Positions 24,647 through 34,443 of a stretch of 64,000 bases of DNA are shown here, piece by piece. The stretch's first letter is position 1, and each line of letters starts with the position of its first letter. The stretch covers positions 48,853-112,852 of the forward strand of contig VYZI01000043.1 in the NCBI GenBank assembly GCA_013397695.1, written 5' to 3'. Made by a program: the position numbers and the translations under genes. The stretch is from Centropus unirufus (lineage: Eukaryota > Chordata > Aves > Cuculiformes > Centropidae). Below the pieces are notes generated by a model. It saw only the letters and a program-made list of their open reading frames with translations, was not told the DNA's origin and did no database searches.

Positions 24647-27600
24647 CTATTTCAGCTTTTCCAGGATGGCACGTATTTCCTGGGGGTGGTAATTCCAAGG
24701 CCCCACTCCTCCCTGCAAAGGCAATAACACTATACTGTGATGCTCCAATACACAAAGCAAGAATCTTTTAGTGCATAACGGCTGCCCCAGGACGGTGGGC
24801 AGGTGTGCCTGGGCTTCCTTTGTGTGTGCACGGGTTACACCCTGCTGTGCAGCTGGGATGGGGCCAACGCCTGGAACCTGGAGCTGGGAAGTGTTCTGGA
24901 TCTCTGGATCTCTCAGCTTGGGTTTTCTAATAAGCCAAAAGATAAATATTTGAGCAAGACTGAGGAGTACATCAAATGTGTACATTATAAAGGCCCAGAC
25001 TGGTTTTATTGCAAGTCCTTTTCTCTCCACAGATACAGAGAATTGTGAAAATCATAGCTCTGAAACAGAATGAGAGGCTGGCTCTTAAAGCATTCTTCTT
25101 GTTTTTAAATTGAGAAACCTCAATATATTGTGCTCATGATTATCATTGGTATTTTTTTTACCTTGTAGATGACCTTCCCTCTTTGAAGTAGGTACAGTCG
25201 TTCTGGCAATGCAGCGTATTTTGAACTGCTCAGGTTTTCCATGGTGTCTAAAACCACTGGACATAAAGGATTATTTTTCTGAAGAAATTGTGCTGCAGTT
25301 TTTCGATCTTCAAGGCTTCTGTGATTTTTAATAATAATATTGTTTTTAAAAGCCCATCCATCTAGAACAAATGAGAAAGGGATTTAGCAAGGAACTTTTC
25401 TAAGAGGTGTTGAGAGTGGGGCTGTACTGTGTACCATATTCTAAAACCATGGTAAAAGAACACTGCAATTTACTCCTACCACCCACCAAAACTTGCCGTG
25501 AAATGAAAGCCCCCCTCTGACAGCACTACAGCTTTTCAAATAAATAGTCCCAAGATCTACTTTTTTCCTTTAATTTGGGCAAACTGTATTTTCCCCTTGC
25601 CCTGAACTCTGAAATATTTGATGTTGTTTAGCTGAATTTTTACATCAGCCCTAGGATTATACCAGATGGGGAAAGTATATCCTACATGGGTAAGGTTTGT
25701 CAGATTTATTGGCACAGAGGAGGGGATTTTAAAATGGTTAATAGCACTATTGGCTGATACTCAATCATTTAACCTAGCCTCTTTAACACAGTACTGTTTC
25801 TTATGCTTGATTCTACTCATTAAGCCTGAAAAACATGGTTTTGTATCTGTGAGAAGTGAAACTTTTGGGGCAGGGCACATCATTTTTTTTTCAGAAATTC
25901 ACATTTGCACACAGCCCTTCCTAGTAGAGTAGGAACCAGTAAAAGGGTTCGATGACTGAGTTGGTATTCGTTTCACAACTACTGGAAGTGATGCATTTTT
26001 AGAAAACTTGAAAACTGTACATGTTAGGTTTTAGAAAACCCACTTAACTCTGGGGAAAAAAAACAGTGCCAGTGTGTTACTTGGAGGCCACTGTAGACAA
26101 GAGTACATATAGTGTGTTTATTCCAATTGGAGTCTGCATCCTGTTCTTGAGAGGTGTTAAAAATGAGTTGTTTTTCTTAAAGGCATAGAACATGTTGGCG
26201 TTGCACACTTCACCTTTGTTCTGTGAAATGCTTTTAGTTCCCCTTCCAAAAGGAGCCGTACTGACACTGAGGAAGTTTTGTAAAGATGTAACTGTGCTTC
26301 ACAGATGAGCATCTTCATCAGGAGTACCACGGTGTAAACTGACACGTGTGAGTAAAACCTTTGGAGAATCAACGACATGAACTGGTGCCTAGAGCTGGTG
26401 TTGCCACTTTTGAACTGAGAGAGATTCCCTTCCTGTTTGCAGTTCCCTCTCTACTAAGATAATTTTCTTCCTAAAGGTAGATGTGTGTCTGACGTTGGGT
26501 AGGCATTGACTGTGATGTTTGTACTGTACCTACTGCGTGAGCTTCTTCAATGTAGATGATAAGGAAATCTGCTATTGAGCCAAAGTCTTCGATGAGCTTG
26601 TTGAACTCATCAAATTTTAGCATAAATGAAGGTCAGGTGCAGCTTCCAAAATTCAGGATTAAAGGTCGGTTATCTGGGAAAAAAAATGGGGAAGTTTGTG
26701 GTTAGATCAGTGGTGAAAGACAGAATTAAATTAATACACTGAACTACGCCTCTGCCGTAGAGTTTCCTGGACAATGGTAGGTAAACCACCCCATATCTTC
26801 CTTAGGACATTCAAATCAGCAGCACCACATCCACATTTACGCAGAACAGGTATAAAGATGCCTTCTTGTCCCCAGCCTGGCTCTGACCTGTGCCAGATCC
26901 AGCGGTGAGCGGAACTGAGGGGGAGCCTCTGTAAAGCCGAGCAGTGCAGTGCCACAGCTTCTCATGTCCTCACCGCAAGAGCCACTTCTCAACTCACCAA
27001 CATTTTGGGATAGGGAACGGATGTAAAATGGATATACAGCATGCATCACACCACAGCCTCCCCGTGACCCTCAGTAGGAAGGGACTTTGGAAATGCCACT
27101 ATCACCTGCGAGGTATTTCAAAGGACAGTGGCCCAGGGATGGACATAGAAGGCATGAGCACTCTGTGTGTGTAATGAGCCTCATGACTATGCCCTGCTTT
27201 CTTTTCAGAGGTGTCAGTTCTGGCTGAGCTGAGTAAAAGCCACAGACTTTTCAGTCACGCATCACAGGTTTTCATGTATTCCATGTATTGCTGTAATTTC
27301 CTGTCCAAACAGGACTCTGGTTATATATTATTATTTAACATTACACAAGCCACTGGCAAAGCGTCTGTGCCTTTGCTTACAAATTAACATGATGTGTGTC
27401 TATGGGTGTTAGCAGCTGTTTGCAAGGCCTCGGTTTAAGAGAACTTGCAGGATTTTTAAGCACCTCTTTTATTCTGCGATTATGCTAAATTATCTGAAAT
27501 TTGTTGCAAGAGATTCTTCTGGCTGGCTTTAACTTAAAAAACTGCTAATGTAGATCCACATGCTGAAGAATCTAATACAGAGGGGACCTCCCTGTAGGTA

Positions 27601-28573
27601 TTGTGTATCTCCTGTGCAAATGCATCCTGTTTTCTACAGAAATATACATAACGTATTAGAAAAGCAGAGTTAGAGAAGGATGTAATCCCTCCCACGGGGA
27701 TAGAGACTGCAGCTTAATGATTAATTCTGCGTTCTACAGCGATCTCTCTGGGAGGCAGTGGGCAAAGTACAAAGCAGCTACTTTTTCTTCTGCTTTATTT
27801 CCAGCTACTTTGAATCTGGAAAAAAACCGTCCTGTGCTTTCTAAGGTTTAGGCTGGCTAAGGTGTGGGGCTTCGTACAGGGAATGACAGCCACCACTCAG
27901 AAATCACCGCACACCGTTCTGATTCTGGGTCTTTGCCTAAAATGAATTATTATCTTGGCTTTCAGTGAAGAGGTATTTCCAGGTAGAGCCAGCTTTTTCC
28001 AGGGGTTCATAAGCTTGCTGGCGTACTGTAGCCAGGATGATAAACACAAGCGGTTTTTTAAAATAAAGAGGCAGAGAGCTGGTGTGAATGTGCTGCATCT
28101 TTCCCATCAAATGGATGCTGTTTTTCTGGCCCTTTTTGTCGTGTGCTCCTATACCAGCTGCCTGTCCCTATTCCCTCAGCAGCCTCTTCTCCTCATTTCT
28201 CGTCTTAGCACACCAAACCCATCTCCAGGCTGATTTACTGACCTTGCATGAAATCCAAGAGGTGACGAACTTCCCCGTTGCAAGTCACCACTGGCGTGTT
28301 GGGAGCAGGACATCCCTCGCGGGCTTCATCCTCCAGCCTCCTCCACTTCACCTTCAGCACAAAGAGCAAATACTTGAAGCTGAAAAATGTTGGACCCCAG
28401 TTGTCGTAGCTGAACTTTGGATTCTTATTCATTCTGCTCTTCTCACCCTGTTTTAAGATGTATCTTTTCATGGCATTGGGGAACAATATCATCAGAGTTT
28501 TGCCAATAACAACACACATAGTAACATGCAGGAAAATAAGGATTTTTTGTAGGAACACCCTGATGCTGAACAT
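24647..28573 (-). CDS. DIO1: DIO1, type I iodothyronine deiodinase (selenoprotein)
   Basis: Four coding exons in transcript order are 28573-28243, 26673-26530, 25361-25162 and 24712-24647 (TAG). They total 741 nt, giving 246 residues if the internal TGA at 26635-26633 is read as selenocysteine. The enzyme removes outer- or inner-ring iodine from T4/T3 and is anchored in the plasma or ER membrane. Residues about 8-30 form the N-terminal membrane helix (IFLHVTMCVVIG). The active site is FGSCT-Sec-PSF, with Sec at residue 124, in a thioredoxin-like fold. The conserved histidines of IEEAHA and NHRSLEDR are present. The C-terminus is GPWNYHPQEIRAILEKLK. An upstream in-frame ATG at about 28726 exists, but the conserved N-terminus starts at MFSIRVFLQ. 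The gene is head to head with YIPF1. Automatic annotation may truncate it at the TGA. Confidence 0.97.
26633..26635 (-). other. DIO1: Selenocysteine (UGA) codon of DIO1
   Basis: TGA on the minus strand lies in frame inside the second coding exon, between AGC-TGC-ACC (SCT) and CCT-TCA-TTT (PSF). Reading continues open on both sides. The position is the catalytic Sec of iodothyronine deiodinases, and the SECIS is present in the 3' UTR. Confidence 0.96.
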
Positions 28574-28830
28574 GGTGGGAACGTCTGTCTGCTTCGAACA
28601 GGAACACCGCGTGACGGCAGGGGCAAAGGTAGCGGGCAAGGGGGAGGAAAAAAGTTGACGTGTTTGGTCAAATTTCTGCCTTGGCTTGCACACCTCACCT
28701 CTCCATGGACTTTGGTGCCTGCACAAGGAGGGAGCTCATCAGCTGTGCTGTCCCCATCTTCCCCAAAGCCACGAGGGACAGGTTTCTAGCCCGACTGCAC
28801 AGGTGTAAGGCCTGGCCACCAACCCATTGC

Positions 28831-28914
28831 GTGTTTTATGAACAAAAGGAGCTGAATGAGGATATTCCCGCAGCCGTGGGCCCCAAGGTCTGCTCCGGCC
28901 AGCGGTTTGTCCTT
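28831..28914 (+). repeat. Direct repeat, left copy (left of the YIPF1 exon 6 copy)
   Basis: From GTGTTTTATGAACAAAAGGA to about TTTGTCCTTGGGC this stretch resembles 29251-29330, 420 bases further right. Shared landmarks are ACAAAAGGAG, GAATGAGGAT, GGGCCCCAAGGTC and CCGGCC. It lies between DIO1 and the exon 6 copy. Origin is unknown; it may be part of the same duplication. Confidence 0.75.
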
Positions 28915-28949
28915 GGGCCCGCACACAGCAGGCTCAGGGCACCACTACT

Positions 28950-29212
28950 AACTTCAAAAGGTCGTTTTTCTAGTTTTTTAGCTGAATGCTTCTCTTTGTT
29001 TGATTCTGGACAGTATTTTATTTAAAATGTGAAACCTCTTGTCCTGTTTCCAGTGTCCATAGCAGCAACAACGATTTATGTACACGCCTGGCTCGTTCCC
29101 CTTGCTCTCCGGGGATTCCTGAGGAGGAACAGTGCAGTTATGCACAGTGTCCTACTCATGCCCGGAGATGGTGTGCGTGGCAGCTCCCTCTTTGTTCCCA
29201 TTCCCACCGCGG
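28950..29212 (+). pseudogene. Partial duplicate of YIPF1 intron 5 end plus exon 6
   Basis: This segment aligns collinearly with 32354-32624 inside YIPF1. It includes about 100 bases of intron, the TTTCCAG acceptor and the whole exon. By eye there are about six differences in the first 130 bases. Divergence is much higher in the second half of the exon copy (29054-29211). Small deletions total nine bases, so the frame stays open. The translated copy has lost its membrane-helix character (for example LWGFLMW becomes LRGFLR). The donor is destroyed, with GC at the position of GT. It lies upstream of YIPF1 exon 1 in the same orientation, within the DIO1-YIPF1 promoter interval. It is most likely a non-functional local duplicate. 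An assembly error is unlikely given the divergence. Confidence 0.85.
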
Positions 29213-29250
29213 CACCCAGGCAAGGCGTCAGCCTTAGCCACGGACACACC

Positions 29251-29330
29251 GTGTATTTTGCTGACAAAAGGAGCCGAATGAGGATGATTCCGCGGGCCCC
29301 AAGGTCCGCCCCGGCCGGGGTTTGCCCTCG
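29251..29330 (+). repeat. Direct repeat, right copy (right of the YIPF1 exon 6 copy)
   Basis: This is the partner of 28831-28914: GTGTATTTTGCTGACAAAAG, then GAATGAGGATGATTC and GGGCCCCAAGGTCCGCC. The right copy is more G+C rich, with a four-base deletion before GGCCCC. Together the two copies bracket the YIPF1 exon 6 duplicate. Confidence 0.75.
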
Positions 29331-29408
29331 CGCTCGGGACACGCCGTGGCCAGGGGCGCCGGGGCCGGGCCCTGGGCCGAGGCAGGGACTCGTGTTTTGC
29401 CCGCGCGC

Positions 29409-29800
29409 GGCCTCTGATTGGATGGCGAGACGGGCACCGCCTGTTTCTGTCGCCGTGGAGGGGCGGGAGAGGGGGCGCAGCGAGGCTGCTGATTGGCCGC
29501 GGCTGCGCGCTCCGGCAGGGGATGGGCGGAGACCGAGGCATTGTGCGGCCTCTGATTGGCCGGCGCATGGAGAGCCGCCCGTCAGTTCCTGCGGAGCCGG
29601 AGGGACGGGAGCGAAGAGGGGGCGCAGCGAAATTGTTGATTGGTTGACGCTGCGGCCTCTTGAAGGGGGCGGGCGGAGACGGAAGCATTGTGTGGCCTCT
29701 GATTGGCCGGCGCACCAAGGGCCGCCCGTGGAGCCGGAGGGGCGGGGGAGGAGAGGGCCGCGGCAGAGCTGCTGATTGGCTGCCGCCGCTCGGCTGCTGC
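29409..29800 (+). promoter_or_regulatory. Triplicated ~140-bp repeat with six CCAAT boxes (YIPF1/DIO1 promoter)
   Basis: Three imperfect tandem units start near 29409, 29547 and 29693. Each opens with GGCCTCTGATTGG and holds a second TTGATTGG or CTGATTGG. ATTGG (CCAAT on the other strand) lies at 29417, 29492, 29555, 29639, 29702 and 29775, all in one orientation, with spacings 75, 63, 84, 63 and 73. Units also share GGGCGGAGAC, GCATTGTG and GGAGCCGGAGG. NF-Y binds CCAAT and arrays of it are typical of TATA-less CpG promoters. The array ends about 130 bases before the YIPF1 ATG. Confidence 0.85.
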
Positions 29801-29926
29801 TGCCCCTTTAAGGGAGCCGTGGGGCGGCGGGGTTTGCCCCGTTGGACGCCAGGGCCGACCCGGGCGCGCGCCGCCGCCTGCGTTTCACGGGAGCCGCGGC
29901 CTGGACTGCGGGGCCCGGCGGGTTGA

Positions 29927-32900
29927 ATGGCAGCTGCGGACGACCTCAAGTTTCAAGGTAAGCGCGGGGTCCTCTGAGCTCTGCCCGCGGCGCTTCCCAG
30001 GGAGGCGGTCCCGGAGCTTTCTCCGGTGGCGCCGGGGATGCCGCAGCTTCCCGGGAGGCGGTTCTGCCGCCGGGCGGCTGGGGAGCGGGAGTCCGGCCCC
30101 GGGGCGGACCGGGCTGGGCCTGCCCAGGCCTCACTCGGTGATGGATACGACCCGGTCTGGAAAAGCTGCGTTTAGCGGGGGAGAGGGAGCCGCTCCCCTT
30201 GAAGGCGCCGCTGCCCGCCCGGGGCCTGCCGAGCCGCTGGCAGGCAGGGCAGGGCTCGTGGCGGGGCAGAGGCCCGCTCCGTGGTTGGCCAGAACAATGG
30301 TCAGCTTGGCCCATCTCAGCTGGGCACGGGCGACGCGGCTGAACCAGGAGCGCGTCATCCCTTGGGATGTGTGTGGGCCTTCTGAGCCTCCAAGCCAAGA
30401 AATGTTAGTGGTTTGATCCTTGCCTCTCCTGTAATGTACTTGTTTGCAGAATTTGATGATGCAGCTAATCTGCTTGCAGCCAATCCGGATGCTACCACAA
30501 TAAGCATCGACGAGCCAGTTGAAATCCCGAAGAATCAGCGTGGCCGTCTGCAAGAGACGGGGAGAGAAGAGGATGATGAATTACTGGGGACCGACGACTC
30601 CGATAAAACAGAGGTGATGCTGGCACGCGTACAAATGGAGCTGACAGCCCTGAGCTATTTCTAGAGGAGACAAGGGGTTAATGCTGGTGACTTGACTCTG
30701 CTGCTTCTCTGGCCCAGGTTACTTTGTTGACGGCAGAGCCTACAACCAAATGTGCCTTTGCTCTTCAGCTGTTGTGGTTTGCAGTCTAGGAGACAGAATG
30801 AAAACGGTGGTGATTTAAGCTAAGCAAAATATGCCAGGAGATGAGTGCAGCAACAGCTGAAACCCCAGCACCGTGTTCGCTTCTGTCAGTTCAGCAGTGG
30901 GGTTGGTGACTGTTAAATAATAACATAATAAGTGCCACCCTGCTAGTTTTTCTATTGGAGTGCAGAAATAATTAAAAAATTGTGTAAGTGAATTAGTAAT
31001 ACATAAATTACACGCTTGCAGTGTTTCTGATGTTGCCTTTCCCCCCATACAGCTGCTTGCAGGACAGAAGAAAAGTGCCCCGTTCTGGACATTTGAGTAC
31101 TACCAGACGTTCTTCGATGTGGACACTTACCAGGTGAGCCCTCCGCTCCTGAGCAGAACTATGGTCTGAGCTATGCTTTATCCAGATGCTGAGTTTGTTT
31201 CCATTTTGGATCTTCAGTCAGACAAATCTGCATATTTTCCTAGGTCCTGGACAGAATCAAAGGTTCAGTTTTCCCAGTACCAGGGAAGAACTTTGTGAGG
31301 CTGTACATCCGCAGCAATCCTGATCTTTACGGTGAGAAAAAATTTTCTTCTCTGCTAAATGTTTTGAGGGCAAATTCCCTTTTACTTGCTAACCCTGAGA
31401 AACTAAGAGGGCAGGGGAGTTGTTATTGAACTTACTTGTTTGCTTTTAAGGTCCCTTCTGGATATGTGCGACCCTCGTCTTTACCATTGCAGTTAGTGGC
31501 AATCTTTCAAATTTCTTCATCCATCTGGGCAAGCCCACGTACCGCTACGTGCCCGAGTTCAGAAAAGGTTTGTAAGTAGTCATTATAGTCCTGGGTTTGT
31601 GGTTTTATTTTTATTTTCTTTATCGTGTGCAAATGAAGTGATATAAAAACAGGTCACAGCTTTGATTTGGCAGAGTCTTTTTACTGTTTGTGTCTTTAAA
31701 TCTTTAGAGATTTATAGATGCTTTTATAGATGCTGTTCTGGATCCCTGGCCTCCCAGGACCCTGCTGGCCTCAGACAGAAAATGACTGAATTAGATTATT
31801 ACTCGTATCACCTACTGAGGCTTAGGAGTTTTTACCTTCTGGGATATGCCGTAATGGGCTAAAGATGCTCAACTGCCCCAAAGAACTCGGAGTGAAGAGC
31901 CAGCTCTCTGTACCTGTCCTTGTAGTTCAAAGGAAACCGCTGTTCCTGCAGAGGAACGTGGCTTCTCTTGGTCTCAAATCCACAATGTACTTGGCAGAAC
32001 ACTGCCATTTAGGAATCCAGTCATTTGAAAAATTTCAGATTTGTCAGGTTTTGTGTTCTCTTTCACTTTTTTAGCATGTCTGCATCCTAGTCTCACTTTT
32101 CAGTAACTCTTAGTGGCTAAATTTCTACTTAACTAAGTTTTTCTTCCCTCTGACTCTTCCTTTCACACTGAAACCAATAGCTTTTTATACACGGGTGTAA
32201 TATAGAAATTGAAAATACCAAGAGAAAAGAGAATGCTTTCTGGAATCTTTACTTTTAAACTAATTTGAAGTGCTGGCAAAGTAGTGAGCGTAAAATTAAT
32301 GTAAATGCAAACTTCTCAGTTAATTTTGAAATACAAAGTCTGAATTATTAATAAACTTCAAAAGGTCATTTTCTAGTTTTTTAGCTGAATGCTTCTACTT
32401 GCTTGATTCTGGACAGTAGTTTATTTAAAATGTGAAACCTCTTGTCCTGTTTCCAGTGTCCATAGCAGCAACAACGATTTATGCATATGCTTGGCTCGTT
32501 CCCCTTGCTCTCTGGGGATTCCTGATGTGGAGGAACAGTAAAGTTATGAACATTGTGTCCTACTCATTCCTGGAGATTGTGTGTGTGTATGGCTACTCCC
32601 TCTTTGTTTACATTCCCACCGCGGTACGTATGGCCTGTATGCACCTTTATTCCTTGCCCTACAAAAGGACATGATCTAGAAAATTTGCTAATTCTTAGGG
32701 TATTGTTCATATTGGTAAAAATCTGGGGTACTTGCAAATAATTCTCTCCTCTTTCTTTGGTAGAACAAAGCTTTTTTTTTTTCTTTTTTTCCAAAAGCTC
32801 ATCTAATATCAAGGCTTCTTGTGTGTCCTGGAAAAGCCCAGGACAGGTCATTTCCCCCAAGCCAGGATGTTGGTGGGGAACCTTGCAGGCAGCCCAGAGC

Positions 32901-34443
32901 TGCTTCAGGAATTGGGATGTGTGTGTCCCCAGGGCACAACCTTCGGAGAGCAGGGTGGCCAGGCTTGGAGGACAAGTTATCCTGGAAGGTTCCATCCCTG
33001 ACGCACCATAGCTTGCTCAGTCTTGCTCAGCCTGGGCATAATGCTCATGGCATCTATTGCTGTTACCCTTTCCTCAGATTAGAGATAAGGACGCTATTGG
33101 ATAAGGCATGAGTTAATTTGTGCACAAATAGACTGGAAGTGATGTCACAGAACAATGCCTTAAACTGTTTCGCACAGTCTCATGGACAATTCTTTTACTA
33201 CTTTTTTTTTTTTTCTTGTAGATTTTGTGGATCATACCACAAAAAGTGGTGCGCTGGGTCCTGATGGTATTCTCCCTGTGCCTTTCGGGCTCTGTTTTGG
33301 TGATGACCTTCTGGCCCGCTGTCCGAGATGACAACCGGAGGATTGCGCTGGCGACCGTGGTGACCATTGTTCTGCTCCATGCCCTGCTGGCTGTCGGCTG
33401 TTTGGTACGACACTGCCTTTTCTCTAGTCTTTTTTTTTCTTGAGACCTGCGAGACATTACAGTGCAGGGAAGGAGGGGTTGGCTGGCTGCTGGAAAAATT
33501 TCTTTAAATAAGAAAGAAACAGAACTTCTGAAAAACATCCATAGTAAAAGTTCTGATTATTTCAAACACAGCAAAAATTGATGCTAACCTGACTTTGACA
33601 GTGCCAGTAACAAAATCGACAATGAGCATGTCTCGAGCACAAAAATCCCTCACAGAATAGTCTTAAATTTATCTGGAATTTTTCATAGTATCAACAAAGT
33701 GTTAATATCTGTTGTATCCAGTCGCAGCTCATTCCAATGATCCCATGCTTAGACCTTTAAATTGACTAAATGTTTGGTATGTAGTGTGTGCTGATGAGTT
33801 TTATGTATGAAAACAAAACCCACTACAACTTGGTAAAATATCAGTGATGAGAAAATAATAGCGATGAGAACTTCAATTATTTGTTCTCTGTTGCAGTAGG
33901 TAGAATGATCTCAACCAGGCTTCATTTCTGCCCGGAGTAGAAGGATTTGGTTCCCCACAGCTCAGCGTGCAAGGGGACGAAAGCAAAACATCACTTGTGT
34001 TGGCAGGAGAGTTCCAGCTGACTTTGGTGGGGCTCCTGTCACTGGTGAATGCCGGGAGCTCCATAAGTGAAAACAGCAGTGAAATTGCTTTCCACATCCA
34101 ATCCTTTCAAGAAGGAAAGGACACACCTTTTCCGAGGCCTTAGCTGCTATCTGTTTATGTTTTAAAAGTACGGTTTAGGGCACCATCTTAGTTGGCAATT
34201 TCCAAGCTGATAAAAACAGAAAAGGTCCTAATTTGCCGTTCCATGTTATGTTTCTATTTGTGAACAATGAGTGTAGAAAGAAAGACCTGGGATAACGCAG
34301 AACTGTTTGTTTCTCTCTAAACATGTTTTTTTCTCTCCTTTTTAACAACGTAGGCATACTTTTTTGATGCCCCTGAACTGGATTTTCCTGCACCTACTAT
34401 CCCTACTTACAATGGAACAATAGGAATAACAAAGAGTCACTAA
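29927..34443 (+). CDS. YIPF1: YIPF1, Yip1 domain family member 1
   Basis: Eight coding exons are 29927-29957, 30450-30613, 31053-31133, 31244-31331, 31451-31567, 32457-32623, 33222-33404 and 34354-34443 (TAA 34441-34443). They give 306 residues, the same length as human. The start is MAADDLKFQ directly before a GTAAGC donor. Residues 1-65 are an acidic cytosolic tail (REEDDELLGTDDSDKTE). PFWTFEYYQTFFDVDTYQ and the Yip1 signature NPDLYGPFWI (about 117-126) follow. Five hydrophobic helices then lie between about 123 and 283, with the second family motif VYGYSLF in exon 6. YIPF proteins are Golgi membrane proteins that partner each other and Rab GTPases in Golgi structure and traffic, and YIPF1 works with YIPF2/YIPF6. 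The gene is driven from a GC-rich CCAAT-box promoter. Confidence 0.96.

Noticed and set aside
29029..29775. 248-codon open frame covering the exon 6 copy and the CCAAT repeats
   Set aside because: It is open because the region is very G+C rich and the copied exon kept its frame. Its downstream part is promoter repeat with no protein resemblance, and the opposite strand is equally open.
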